Assembly (NCBI GenBank): GCA_016713785.1
Contig: JADJOM010000003.1
Location: 2,003,501 to 2,067,500, forward strand
Direction: 5' to 3'
DNA length: 64,000 bases
Origin: Gemmatimonadota bacterium
Lineage (GTDB): Bacteria; Gemmatimonadota; Gemmatimonadetes; Gemmatimonadales; GWC2-71-9
Shown: piece after piece, positions 48,291-56,509 of the stretch
Position numbering within the stretch: the stretch's first letter is position 1
Layout: each line of letters begins with the position of its first letter
Position numbers and translations under genes: made by a program
The notes under the pieces: model-generated
Database searches by the model: none
Seen by the model: the letters and a program-made list of their open reading frames with translations, nothing else
Told to the model about the DNA's origin: nothing

Positions 48291-49636
48291 CAGCCGGCGA
48301 TGGCGTACCGCTTGATCTTGTTGATCAGCGTGGCGCGCGAGATCCCGAGCTCCTGGGCGGCGCGGGTCCGGTTGCCGCCGTGGTGCTTGAGGGTGCGCTC
48401 GATGTGGGCCCGTTCCAGCTCGTCCAGGGTCATCGGGGTGTGGCGGCGGTCGCCGGGACCGGGGCGGTTGCGGAATTCGCCCGGCAGGTGCTCCAGGCCG
48501 ATGACCGGCTGGCCCCGGCCGAGGATCAGCGCCCGCTCCAGCACGTTGCGCATCTCCCGGACGTTGCCCGGCCAGACGTGATTCAGCAAGCGCTCCAGGG
48601 CGTCGGGGGCCAGGGCGGCGGGGGCGCCGGTGATGACCCGCTGCTGTTCGTTCATGAGGGCCAGCAGCAGCGCCAGCCGGTCGTCGCGCTCCCGCTCGCG
48701 GAGCGGCGGGATGTGCAGGGGCATGACGCTCAGCCGGTAGGCCAGGTCCTCGCGGAACCGGCCGGCCTCGACCGCGGCTTCGAGCGGGGCCGCGCTGGCC
48801 ACGATCAGCCGGACGTCGGTGGCCAGCTCGCGGGTGCCGCCCACCCGGCGGAAGGTGCGGGTCTCGAGCAGGCGGAGGAGCTTGGGCTGCAGCTCGGAGG
48901 CGACGTCCGTGATCTCGTCAAAATAGAGCGTGCCGCCGGCCGCGGTCTCGAGCAGCCCGGGGCGGCGCTCGCGGCCCTCCTTCTCCGACGCCGACTCGGT
49001 GCCGAAGAGCTCGGCATCGAGGTCGGCCGCCGGCTTCCCGAAGGCGGTGACGTCCACGAAGGGCGCCTGCGCCCGCGGGGAGAGCTGGTGGATCATCTGC
49101 GCCAGCCAGTGCTTGCCGACCCCGCTCTCCCCGATGAGCAGCACGGGGGTGCGTTCCGAGAGCGCGACCAGCCCCACCTGGCGGGAGAACTCCCGCATGG
49201 CGGGAGAATCACCGAGGGCCTCCAGGCCCTCGCCGGGCTGGGCGCGGAGCAGGAGCAGCTCGTTGAGGCGGCGGAGCCGGACCTTGTCGGCCACGCGGGC
49301 CACGGCGGCGAGCAGGTGCTCGACGTCCATGGGCTTGGCCAGGAAGTTCTCGGCCCCCAGCTGCATGGCCTGCACGGCCGTGGCGACGTCGCCATGGCCG
49401 GTCAGCAGGATGACCGAGGCGTTGCGCTCGCGGAAGCGGCGCAGCGCCTCGAGCCCGTCCATGCCGGGCAGGTGCAGGTCGAGCACCACCACCTCGGGCC
49501 GGAGCCGGTCGTAGGCGGCGAGGCCGCTCTCGGCATCGAGTTCGCGGGCTACCTCGTAGCCGGCGCGCTCGAACACGGTCCCGACGGCGCGGAGCACGCC
49601 GACGTCATCATCGATGAGCAGGACGGAATCAGGCAT
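48290..49636 (-). CDS. NtrC-type AAA+ response regulator lacking the GAFTGA motif
   Basis: A 448-residue regulator. The receiver (about 1-120) has phospho-acceptor Asp53 in VVVLDLHLPGMDG. The AAA+ domain (about 138-365) has Walker A GESGVGKH (169-176), Walker B LYFDEI, and the arginine region FREDLAYRLSVMPLHIPPLR. A Fis-type HTH (GGNRTRAAQELGISRATLINK) ends the protein. The sigma54-contact loop GAFTGA is replaced, at the same length, by SASEKEG (215-221). It may therefore not activate sigma54 promoters. It pairs with the kinase gene upstream. Confidence 0.92.
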   Translation of the reverse strand: MPDSVLLIDDDVGVLRAVGTVFERAGYEVARELDAESGLAAYDRLRPEVVVLDLHLPGMDGLEALRRFRERNASVILLTGHGDVATAVQAMQLGAENFLAKPMDVEHLLAAVARVADKVRLRRLNELLLLRAQPGEGLEALGDSPAMREFSRQVGLVALSERTPVLLIGESGVGKHWLAQMIHQLSPRAQAPFVDVTAFGKPAADLDAELFGTESASEKEGRERRPGLLETAAGGTLYFDEITDVASELQPKLLRLLETRTFRRVGGTRELATDVRLIVASAAPLEAAVEAGRFREDLAYRLSVMPLHIPPLRERERDDRLALLLALMNEQQRVITGAPAALAPDALERLLNHVWPGNVREMRNVLERALILGRGQPVIGLEHLPGEFRNRPGPGDRRHTPMTLDELERAHIERTLKHHGGNRTRAAQELGISRATLINKIKRYAIAG

Positions 49637-51179
49637 GGCTGGTCCTCGGAAGGCGGGTCGGGACGCGCGGGAGGCGGAAGCCGAAGCGGGCGCCCCCCTC
49701 GGGGCGATTCTCGCCGGCGATCTCGCCGCCGTGGGCGCGGATGATGCCGTGGGAAATCGACAGGCCGAGGCCGGTGCCCTCACCGTGCCCCTTGGTGGTG
49801 AAGAACGGCTCGAAGACGCGCGGCATGGCGTCGGCCGGGACGCCGGGCCCGCTGTCGAGCACCTCGAAGCTCACGGAGTCGGCGTCCCACGCGGTGCGCA
49901 CGTGGGCCTCGCGCCGCGGGGCCTCGGCCATGGCCTGCGCCGCGTTGATGAGCAGGTTGGTGATCACCTGGCGCACCTGGTCGGGGTCGCCGCTCACGGC
50001 GGGGAGGGTGGGGTCGAGGCCCAGGATCCACACCGCGCCGTCACTGGAGAGCGAGGGGGTGGCCGCGAAGGTCTCGCGCACGATCTGGTTGAGCTGCGTG
50101 TCGCGGCGCTCCAGCGGACGCAGCCGCGCGAAGGCGAGCAGGTCGTTGACGATCCGCGCGGCGCGCATCGCCTCGCGGCGGATGGTCTGGAGCCCCTGCA
50201 CCAGCTCCTCGCCCTCCGCCTCGATGAGCAGCGCCTGGGCCATGGCGCTGATGCCCGCGAGGGGGTTGTTGAGCTCGTGGGCGGTGCCGGAGACCAGGGT
50301 GCCAAGGGCGGCGAGCTTCTCGGTCTGGGTGAGCCGCTGGCGCAGCTCGAGCTCGTCGGTGACGTCGGTGACCCCGACCACGAACCCGCCGCCGGCGCGG
50401 GGTGAGGCCATGATGGCCAGGTGCCGGCCGCCGGGCCCGTCGAGGTAGCAGCTCACGCGGTGCCCACCGGCCTGCGCCAGGGTGGCGAGCTCGGCCCCGT
50501 CGGCGGGCCAGGCGGCGAACAGCGAGGCGAGCGGCAGGCCGCGGAGGGCCGTCAGCTCCACGCCGGCCAGGTCGGCGATGTAGCGGTTGGCGCGCTCGAT
50601 CCGGCCGTGGCGGTCGACCAGCGCCAGCCCGCTGCCCAGGCCGTCGAAGGCCGCCTGCCACTCCTGCTTGACCCGGGTGACGGTGGCGAGCAGGCGGCCG
50701 CGGCCGATGGCCAGCGCCGCCTGGTCCGCGAAGGCGCTGGCCAGCAGCCGGTCGGCCTCACCGTACGCCCGCGGCGCGTCGTGGTAGAAGCCGAGCCAGC
50801 CGATCACCCGGCCGCCGTACGCCAGGGGGAGCGCCGCCAGCCCCGCGAAGCCCTCCGCCAGCACCTCCGCGTGCACCGGGCTCGCGGTGAGCGTCCGGGC
50901 GTCGGTGGTGAAGAACGCCTCGCCGCGCAGCACCGACTGCCACGCCGCCATCTGCCGGAAATGGGTGGCGACGGCCGCCAGGTACTCGTCCGAGAGCCCC
51001 TCCGACGCCACCGGCAGGACCTCGCCGTCCTCGCGCAGCAGGAAGACGCTGGCCCGCTCGGCGCCGAAGACCCGGCGACCCTCGGCGGCCACCGCGGCGA
51101 TGGTCTCGCCGACATCCTCGGTGTTGGCGAGGACGCGGGCCACCCGGCTCAGCGCGGCGAGGTAGGCGGCGGGGATCAT
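49629..51179 (-). CDS. Cytoplasmic sensor histidine kinase (GAF-PAS-HisKA-HATPase)
   Basis: A 516-residue kinase without membrane helices. A GAF domain (about 8-165: RVFGAERASVFLLREDG, ALPLAYGGRVIGWLGFY) is followed by a PAS domain (about 178-290: GLGSGLALVDRHGRIERANR). The His box is VSGTAHELNNPLAGI. The ATPase boxes are NLLINAAQAM, LDSGPGVP and GTGLGLSISHGIIRAHGG. It probably phosphorylates the NtrC-type regulator encoded downstream, whose start lies 8 nt inside this gene. The ATG overlaps the lipid kinase stop (ATGA). Confidence 0.93.
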   Translation of the reverse strand: MIPAAYLAALSRVARVLANTEDVGETIAAVAAEGRRVFGAERASVFLLREDGEVLPVASEGLSDEYLAAVATHFRQMAAWQSVLRGEAFFTTDARTLTASPVHAEVLAEGFAGLAALPLAYGGRVIGWLGFYHDAPRAYGEADRLLASAFADQAALAIGRGRLLATVTRVKQEWQAAFDGLGSGLALVDRHGRIERANRYIADLAGVELTALRGLPLASLFAAWPADGAELATLAQAGGHRVSCYLDGPGGRHLAIMASPRAGGGFVVGVTDVTDELELRQRLTQTEKLAALGTLVSGTAHELNNPLAGISAMAQALLIEAEGEELVQGLQTIRREAMRAARIVNDLLAFARLRPLERRDTQLNQIVRETFAATPSLSSDGAVWILGLDPTLPAVSGDPDQVRQVITNLLINAAQAMAEAPRREAHVRTAWDADSVSFEVLDSGPGVPADAMPRVFEPFFTTKGHGEGTGLGLSISHGIIRAHGGEIAGENRPEGGARFGFRLPRVPTRLPRTSHA

Positions 51180-52081
51180 GGGGCCGGCGGCCGGATCACC
51201 CGGATGGCGCCGGGCACGACTTCGGCCACGAACGGCGTGGCGCCGTGGGACTCGCCGTCGAGCTGCACCGGTTCCACCGGCACGGTCTCCACCCGGACCA
51301 CGCGGCCCTGGGCGTACGCCACCCGGGCCGGGTGGGTACCGGCATCGGCCTGGCCACGGAGCAGCTCCCAGACCACCTGCATGCTCTCGGTGAAGTTCTC
51401 GGCGCGGACCACCACCACGTCGAGCAGCCCGTCGTCGGGGGCGATGCCGCGGCGCAGCTTGATGAAGGGCGGGATCACCTCGCCGCAGTTGGCCACCAGC
51501 ACCAGCGCGGCCTGCGCCTCGTACTCCACGCCGTCGACGGTGATCAGGTGGTGGGCGCTGCGCAGCTCCGGCATCAGCCGCAGGGTGGTGGCCACGTAGG
51601 CGGCGAGGCGCCAGCGATGCTTGTCGAGGGTGGTGGTCTCGGCCATCACCCGGGCGTCGTAGCCCGCGCCGCAGGCCACCGCGAAGTAGTGGGTGCCATC
51701 GTCCCGCTCCATGCGCCCGAGGTCGAGGGGGCAGACCGTGCCCTGGAGCAGGGCCCGCGCGGCGCGGACGGGGTGGGTGGGGATGCGCAGGTTGCCGGCC
51801 AGGAGGTTGCCGGTGCCGCCGGGAATGACGCCCAGCGCCACGGGGGTCCCCACCAGCGCGGCTGCGGCCTGCATGGTGGTGCCATCGCCCCCGAAGACGC
51901 CGACGACGTCGAAGCGGTCGCGCACCGCCTCCGCGGCGAAGCGCCGGGCGTCCCCGGCGCCGCCGGTGGCGCGCAGCACCACGTCCCAGCCGCCGCGCTG
52001 CAGCGTCTGCACCACCGCCTGGACCGAGACCTCCTCGGTCCGGGCGGCGGCCGGGTTGGTGATGACGAGGGCGCGGGTCAC
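51176..52081 (-). CDS. Diacylglycerol kinase-family lipid kinase
   Basis: A 301-residue DagK/YegS-type kinase. The nucleotide loop is GVFGGDGTTMQAAAAL and the second glycine-rich motif is VIPGGTGNLLAGNLRIP. A C-terminal beta-sandwich contains DDGLLDVVVVRA and VQLDGE. It phosphorylates diacylglycerol or another lipid in membrane turnover. GTG 52081 lies 3 nt after the tamB-like stop. It sits within the envelope operon. Confidence 0.92.
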   Translation of the reverse strand: MTRALVITNPAAARTEEVSVQAVVQTLQRGGWDVVLRATGGAGDARRFAAEAVRDRFDVVGVFGGDGTTMQAAAALVGTPVALGVIPGGTGNLLAGNLRIPTHPVRAARALLQGTVCPLDLGRMERDDGTHYFAVACGAGYDARVMAETTTLDKHRWRLAAYVATTLRLMPELRSAHHLITVDGVEYEAQAALVLVANCGEVIPPFIKLRRGIAPDDGLLDVVVVRAENFTESMQVVWELLRGQADAGTHPARVAYAQGRVVRVETVPVEPVQLDGESHGATPFVAEVVPGAIRVIRPPAP

Positions 52082-52084
52082 GCG

Positions 52085-55000
52085 TCAGTACTCCCGGTCC
52101 CAGAGCACATCGAAGCCCACCTGGTACTTGTTGACCGACAGCGTCGGCTGGTTGAGCGCCACCTGGCAGGAGTAGGCCGGTTCCACGCTGGTCTTGAGCC
52201 GGAGCTGCCGGGACACCCGGAACTCGGCGTTGGGATAGAACCGCCGCGCGTTGGTGCAGAGGTCGGCCACCACCGTGACGAACCAGCGGCGCCCGATCTG
52301 CCAACCGGCCGCGACCTGCGCCACCTGGGCCGCGCCGGTCTGCCCGCCGAGGCCCGCCGCGCCGGCGCCGCCGGCGCGGATGTCGATGTAGTCGATGGGG
52401 ACACCGAGGTCGCTGATCAGGGTCCGCTGGATCTCGCTGGAGAGCGCGCTCGAGAGGTAGGAGAGCCCGGTCTCGACCGCGGCGTACTGGCTCCCCTGCC
52501 CCGCCTGCCCCTGCAGGCTGAAGGTGGGCCGGTTGAACATCAGGTAGCTCACCAGTTCCGTCTGGGAGAGCGCCGGACGGTTCGAGGTGGGGGGGCTCGA
52601 GAGTTCCAGCCTGGGCTGCAGCATGGTCCCGGTGATCCGCGCGATCACGGGGATCTCCTCGCTGGTCTCGGCGGCGATGACCGTGTGGCGCGCCTCGATG
52701 TCGAGCCCGGCGTTGAGGTCCGGCGTCCCGAAGTAGCGCACGGTGCCGCGCTCCACGGTGAACTCGCGGGCCACGATGCCCCCGATACGCAGGGTGTAGC
52801 TCCCCCGCAGCGCGGTGAGCGAGCCGTCGTAGCGGTAGCGGTCGCGCACCTTGCTGACGCCGAGGCTGCCGTCCAGCTGGATGTTGGCCTCGTTGGAGCG
52901 GAGCCAGAAGCTCTCGCCCATCTGGACCTGCAGGGTGTCGATGGCGAGCGAATCGAGGAACCGGCTCTGGAAGTTGGCGCCCAGCCGCTCGGTACGGACC
53001 AGGTCGAGGTCGATGAGCCCGCTGTCGCCGGGATTCTCGAGGTCCACGATCCGCTTGGTGATGAGGTCGGCGAAGTGCAGGTTGCCGGCGTCGGCCGTCA
53101 CCCGGCCGGTCAGGTGCGCGCCGAAGACGGGGCCGGTCAGCTCCACGGCACCGCTGGCATCGAGGGTGAGGAAGCGCCGCACGTCGATGGTGCGGAAGCG
53201 GCGGGCCCGCAGGGTCAGGCCGAGCACGGGCCGGGTGAGGCGCGCCAGGCGGACCGTCCCGCCCGCCCGCAGCGTCCCCTCGCCACTGCGGGCGAGCAGC
53301 GAGTCGACCACGATGGAGTCGCCCACGAGGTGCGCGGCGGCATGGACCCCGGTGTAGCGGACCCCGAGTCCCGGCACCTGGGCGGAGGCGGCCTCGATGG
53401 CCAGGCGGCCGGCCAGGCGCGGGGCATCCCAGCTCCCCTCGACGGCCACATCGGCGCGGAGGGTGCCGCGCACCCGGCGCAGGTTGCGGGTGAACGCCTC
53501 GACCACGCCCAGGTCGGTGCTGTCGGCGATCGCGCGCACCCGGAGCGGTCCCTCCACCTGCCGGCGCGGCACGGCCTGCAGGGCGAGATCCAGCGGCAGC
53601 TCGGCCTCGAGGCGCAGCACCGGCTCGCCGGTGCGCCACAGCAGGAGGTTCGCGTCGAGCCGGCGGTCGGCGTAGTTGATGATCCCCTGCACGAACGGCG
53701 AGCCGAGCTCCCCCACCGACAGGTCGGCGAGCGACCCGGTGCCCTGCAGCGTGGGGGATCGCGCGGTGCCGCCGACGGCGACGTCGAGCTGCACCGCGCC
53801 CGCGATGCCGGCGGTGTCGCGCTCGAGCAGCGCGTAGACGTCGCGCAGGTCCACGCCGGTGGCGCTGATGGCGAGCTCGCCCGGGGCGGCGCGGGGCACC
53901 GTGCCCTGCACGGAGAACGCGCCGGAGCCGTCGCTGGCGGCCAGGGTCACGCCCGCGAGGGCCACGCGCCCGCCGGCCAGCACCACCGTGGCGGGGCCGG
54001 TGAGCGCCCAGTCGTGGTGCGGCAGGTCGGCGGCCAGGGAGTCGACCACGATCACCTGCGAGTCGGCGGGGGCGCGGAAGCTGCCGGCGGCGCCCACCGT
54101 GGCCAGCCCGGCGAGGCGGCCCTGCCCACCCCAGCGGAGCGAGTCCTGGTAGCCCCCGACCACCAGGTCGAGGTCCTCCAGCCGCCAGCGCCCCACCACC
54201 ACCGAGTCCGCCCGGAGTCCACCGCCGACCTCCGGGCGCGCCACGCCGCGCCATCCGAGGGCGGCGGCGGCGGCGGGCACCCGGACGCCGCGCCAGCCCA
54301 GGGCGGTGCCGCGGGCCTGCAGCAGCAACCGCGGCTCGCGCCCGGTGCCGGAGAGCTGCACCTCGCCGGTGACGCTGCCGTCGAGGGAATCGGCGGCGGC
54401 GGTGGAGTCTTCGCCCGGGACGGTCAGGCCCGAGAGGAACGGGGCGAAGGCGGCGAGGCTGTCGGCGGTGAACCGCCCGGTGACGCGGCCCGCCTCCTCG
54501 CCCTGCCAGGCCAGGCGCCCGCTCGCGGCGAGGCCGCCGGCGCGCCACCCCGCCTCGAGGGTATCGACGAGGACCACGCCGTCGACCGCGCGCGCCAGCG
54601 TGTGCACCGTGTCGAGGGTGAAGCGCCCCAGCCGCGTCCGGCCCAGGTCCAGCGCCAGGCTGCCGGAGGGACCGGCCAGGCTGTCGAGCGCGCCATCCGC
54701 GCGCAGGGCGCCGGTCAGCCGGGTGGCGGGCCCGGTGCCGCGGAGGCGGGCCAGGTCGAGCCCCGTGAAGCGCGCCGTGAGGCTCTCGGCCACGATCCGT
54801 CCCGGCGCGCGGCCGATGGTGCCCTCCAGCGCCAGGCGGCCGAGGTCGCCGGTGACGTCGAGCCGGGTGAAGAACCGGTCGGTGGTGCCGCGCACCGCGA
54901 TCGGCCCTTCCACCGCGCCCTGCACCGGGATCGCGGGATACCCGGGGCGGATCCCGTCGAAGACGAGCGGCGCGGCGTCGAACAGCGCGTCGAAGTGGAC

Positions 55001-56509
55001 GGTGTCCTGCCGGGTGTCGAGCAGGGCCTGCAGGGCGCCGCGGCTCTCCGGCAGGTCGCCGTCGCGGTGGGCGAACTGGCCCTCGTACGTGACCGCGCGC
55101 CACGGCCCGCGCAGCACGCCCGCCAGCTGCACCCGGCCGCGGAGCTCCACCGCGGGCGCCAGCCGCCGCACCGTGCCCAGGTCCACATCGGCGTGCACCA
55201 GCTCGAGGCTGTCGAACAGCGTCCCCGTCGGGCCGCCCAGCACCAGGTGGCCCCCGCCGGCCAGGAGCGTGACCGGCGCGCCGGGGACGCTGTCATCGCG
55301 GAAGGCGAGGTCCATGGTGAGGTCCAGGCCGTCGCGGAAGCCGGCGCCGACCAGGCGGCCATCGAGCACGCCGTGGAGGGGCAGGGTATCCAGATAGGGC
55401 CGCGGCACGTCGAGGTCGAGGCCCTCGAGGTCGAGCGTCATCGCCTCCACCCCGAGCCCGCGCCGCTGGTCCACCAGCGCAGTCACGGTGCCCGTCAGCC
55501 GGCCCGGCGCACCGCGCAGGTCGAGCCCCTGCAGGGTGTAGGCGGTGAGCTGGTCGGAGCGGGAGCGCGCGGTGACCACCGTCCGGCCGGTGAGCGCGGG
55601 GAAGTCGGGGGAGATCCAGCGCAGGTCCGCGAGGTCGAGGGTGTCCGCGGTGAGGGTGAAGTCGTAGAGGACCGGACCGCGTGGCCAGGTGAGGATGCCG
55701 CCGCCGCTCAGGCGGCTGTGGGCCAGCGCGGCCCGGTGCGCGGTGAAGGCCAGGCTGTCGCCGTGCGTCCAGGCGTGCGCGGCGAGGTCGACAACGGCCA
55801 CCGCCGGGTCGCTCACCCGGGTGCGCAGGCTGTCGACGTCGAAGGTGAGCGGGGCGTGGTCGGGGGTGCTGATGACCAGGCGCGGCAGCCGCGCGTGCAG
55901 GGAGTCGAGCACCACCACGCGGCGGAGCCCGTCCGGCGTGGCGAGCACCACCCGCCCGGGACGGGCGCGGTCGCGGGCCAGCGCCTCGGCCACCAGGGCC
56001 GCGGTGCGCGCGGTGTCCGGGGGATGCCACGGGAGCCGCAGCTCGATGCGCCCGCCGCGGATGCGCAGATCGCGCACCTCCACCAGTGGGGAGGCCCCGC
56101 CCCCGGGCCCCTCCCCGAGGCGGAAGATCTCCTGGTGGTTGAGCCGCCCGTTCTGCCGCTTCACGATCCGCACGTCGGGATGGTCGAGCTCCGCCCCGGC
56201 GAAGACGATGCGCCCCGCGAGGAGGTCCGCGAGCCGGTAGCGCACCGCCATCCGGTCGACGGTGGCGAACGGCTCGCCCAGGGTGTCCTGGATGGCCACC
56301 CGCTCCAGCTCGATGGTGGAGAGGAACGAGCCGGAGACGCGGCCCACCGTGAAGCGCCCCCGGAACATCCGGGTGAGCTCCTGGCTGGCCACCCGCCCGA
56401 GGGTGCGGTGCCCCGCCTCGGTATAGAGCAGCGCGGTGAGGGTGCCGAGCACCGTGGGCGCCAGCGCCAGGAGCAGCGCGGCGGGGAAGCGCCGCAGGTG
56501 GCGGCGCAT
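52085..56509 (-). CDS. TamB-like translocation and assembly protein (DUF490)
   Basis: A 1,474-residue protein with an N-terminal membrane anchor (about 8-28) and a very long periplasmic beta-rich body of repeated strands (AsmA/TamB-like). The C-terminal DUF490 region ends in an aromatic residue (VLWDREY). TamB bridges inner and outer membranes and works with TamA in barrel insertion or phospholipid transport. Its length, domain order and direct position after the barrel gene support this. ATG 56509 is inside the barrel gene stop (TGATG). Confidence 0.92.
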   Translation of the reverse strand: MRRHLRRFPAALLLALAPTVLGTLTALLYTEAGHRTLGRVASQELTRMFRGRFTVGRVSGSFLSTIELERVAIQDTLGEPFATVDRMAVRYRLADLLAGRIVFAGAELDHPDVRIVKRQNGRLNHQEIFRLGEGPGGGASPLVEVRDLRIRGGRIELRLPWHPPDTARTAALVAEALARDRARPGRVVLATPDGLRRVVVLDSLHARLPRLVISTPDHAPLTFDVDSLRTRVSDPAVAVVDLAAHAWTHGDSLAFTAHRAALAHSRLSGGGILTWPRGPVLYDFTLTADTLDLADLRWISPDFPALTGRTVVTARSRSDQLTAYTLQGLDLRGAPGRLTGTVTALVDQRRGLGVEAMTLDLEGLDLDVPRPYLDTLPLHGVLDGRLVGAGFRDGLDLTMDLAFRDDSVPGAPVTLLAGGGHLVLGGPTGTLFDSLELVHADVDLGTVRRLAPAVELRGRVQLAGVLRGPWRAVTYEGQFAHRDGDLPESRGALQALLDTRQDTVHFDALFDAAPLVFDGIRPGYPAIPVQGAVEGPIAVRGTTDRFFTRLDVTGDLGRLALEGTIGRAPGRIVAESLTARFTGLDLARLRGTGPATRLTGALRADGALDSLAGPSGSLALDLGRTRLGRFTLDTVHTLARAVDGVVLVDTLEAGWRAGGLAASGRLAWQGEEAGRVTGRFTADSLAAFAPFLSGLTVPGEDSTAAADSLDGSVTGEVQLSGTGREPRLLLQARGTALGWRGVRVPAAAAALGWRGVARPEVGGGLRADSVVVGRWRLEDLDLVVGGYQDSLRWGGQGRLAGLATVGAAGSFRAPADSQVIVVDSLAADLPHHDWALTGPATVVLAGGRVALAGVTLAASDGSGAFSVQGTVPRAAPGELAISATGVDLRDVYALLERDTAGIAGAVQLDVAVGGTARSPTLQGTGSLADLSVGELGSPFVQGIINYADRRLDANLLLWRTGEPVLRLEAELPLDLALQAVPRRQVEGPLRVRAIADSTDLGVVEAFTRNLRRVRGTLRADVAVEGSWDAPRLAGRLAIEAASAQVPGLGVRYTGVHAAAHLVGDSIVVDSLLARSGEGTLRAGGTVRLARLTRPVLGLTLRARRFRTIDVRRFLTLDASGAVELTGPVFGAHLTGRVTADAGNLHFADLITKRIVDLENPGDSGLIDLDLVRTERLGANFQSRFLDSLAIDTLQVQMGESFWLRSNEANIQLDGSLGVSKVRDRYRYDGSLTALRGSYTLRIGGIVAREFTVERGTVRYFGTPDLNAGLDIEARHTVIAAETSEEIPVIARITGTMLQPRLELSSPPTSNRPALSQTELVSYLMFNRPTFSLQGQAGQGSQYAAVETGLSYLSSALSSEIQRTLISDLGVPIDYIDIRAGGAGAAGLGGQTGAAQVAQVAAGWQIGRRWFVTVVADLCTNARRFYPNAEFRVSRQLRLKTSVEPAYSCQVALNQPTLSVNKYQVGFDVLWDREY

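Noticed and set aside
49629..55103. A 1,824-codon minus-strand frame running through the lipid kinase and tamB-like genes
   Set aside because: Only its last 516 codons (the sensor kinase) are real. The rest is an off-frame reading of genes with clear motifs.
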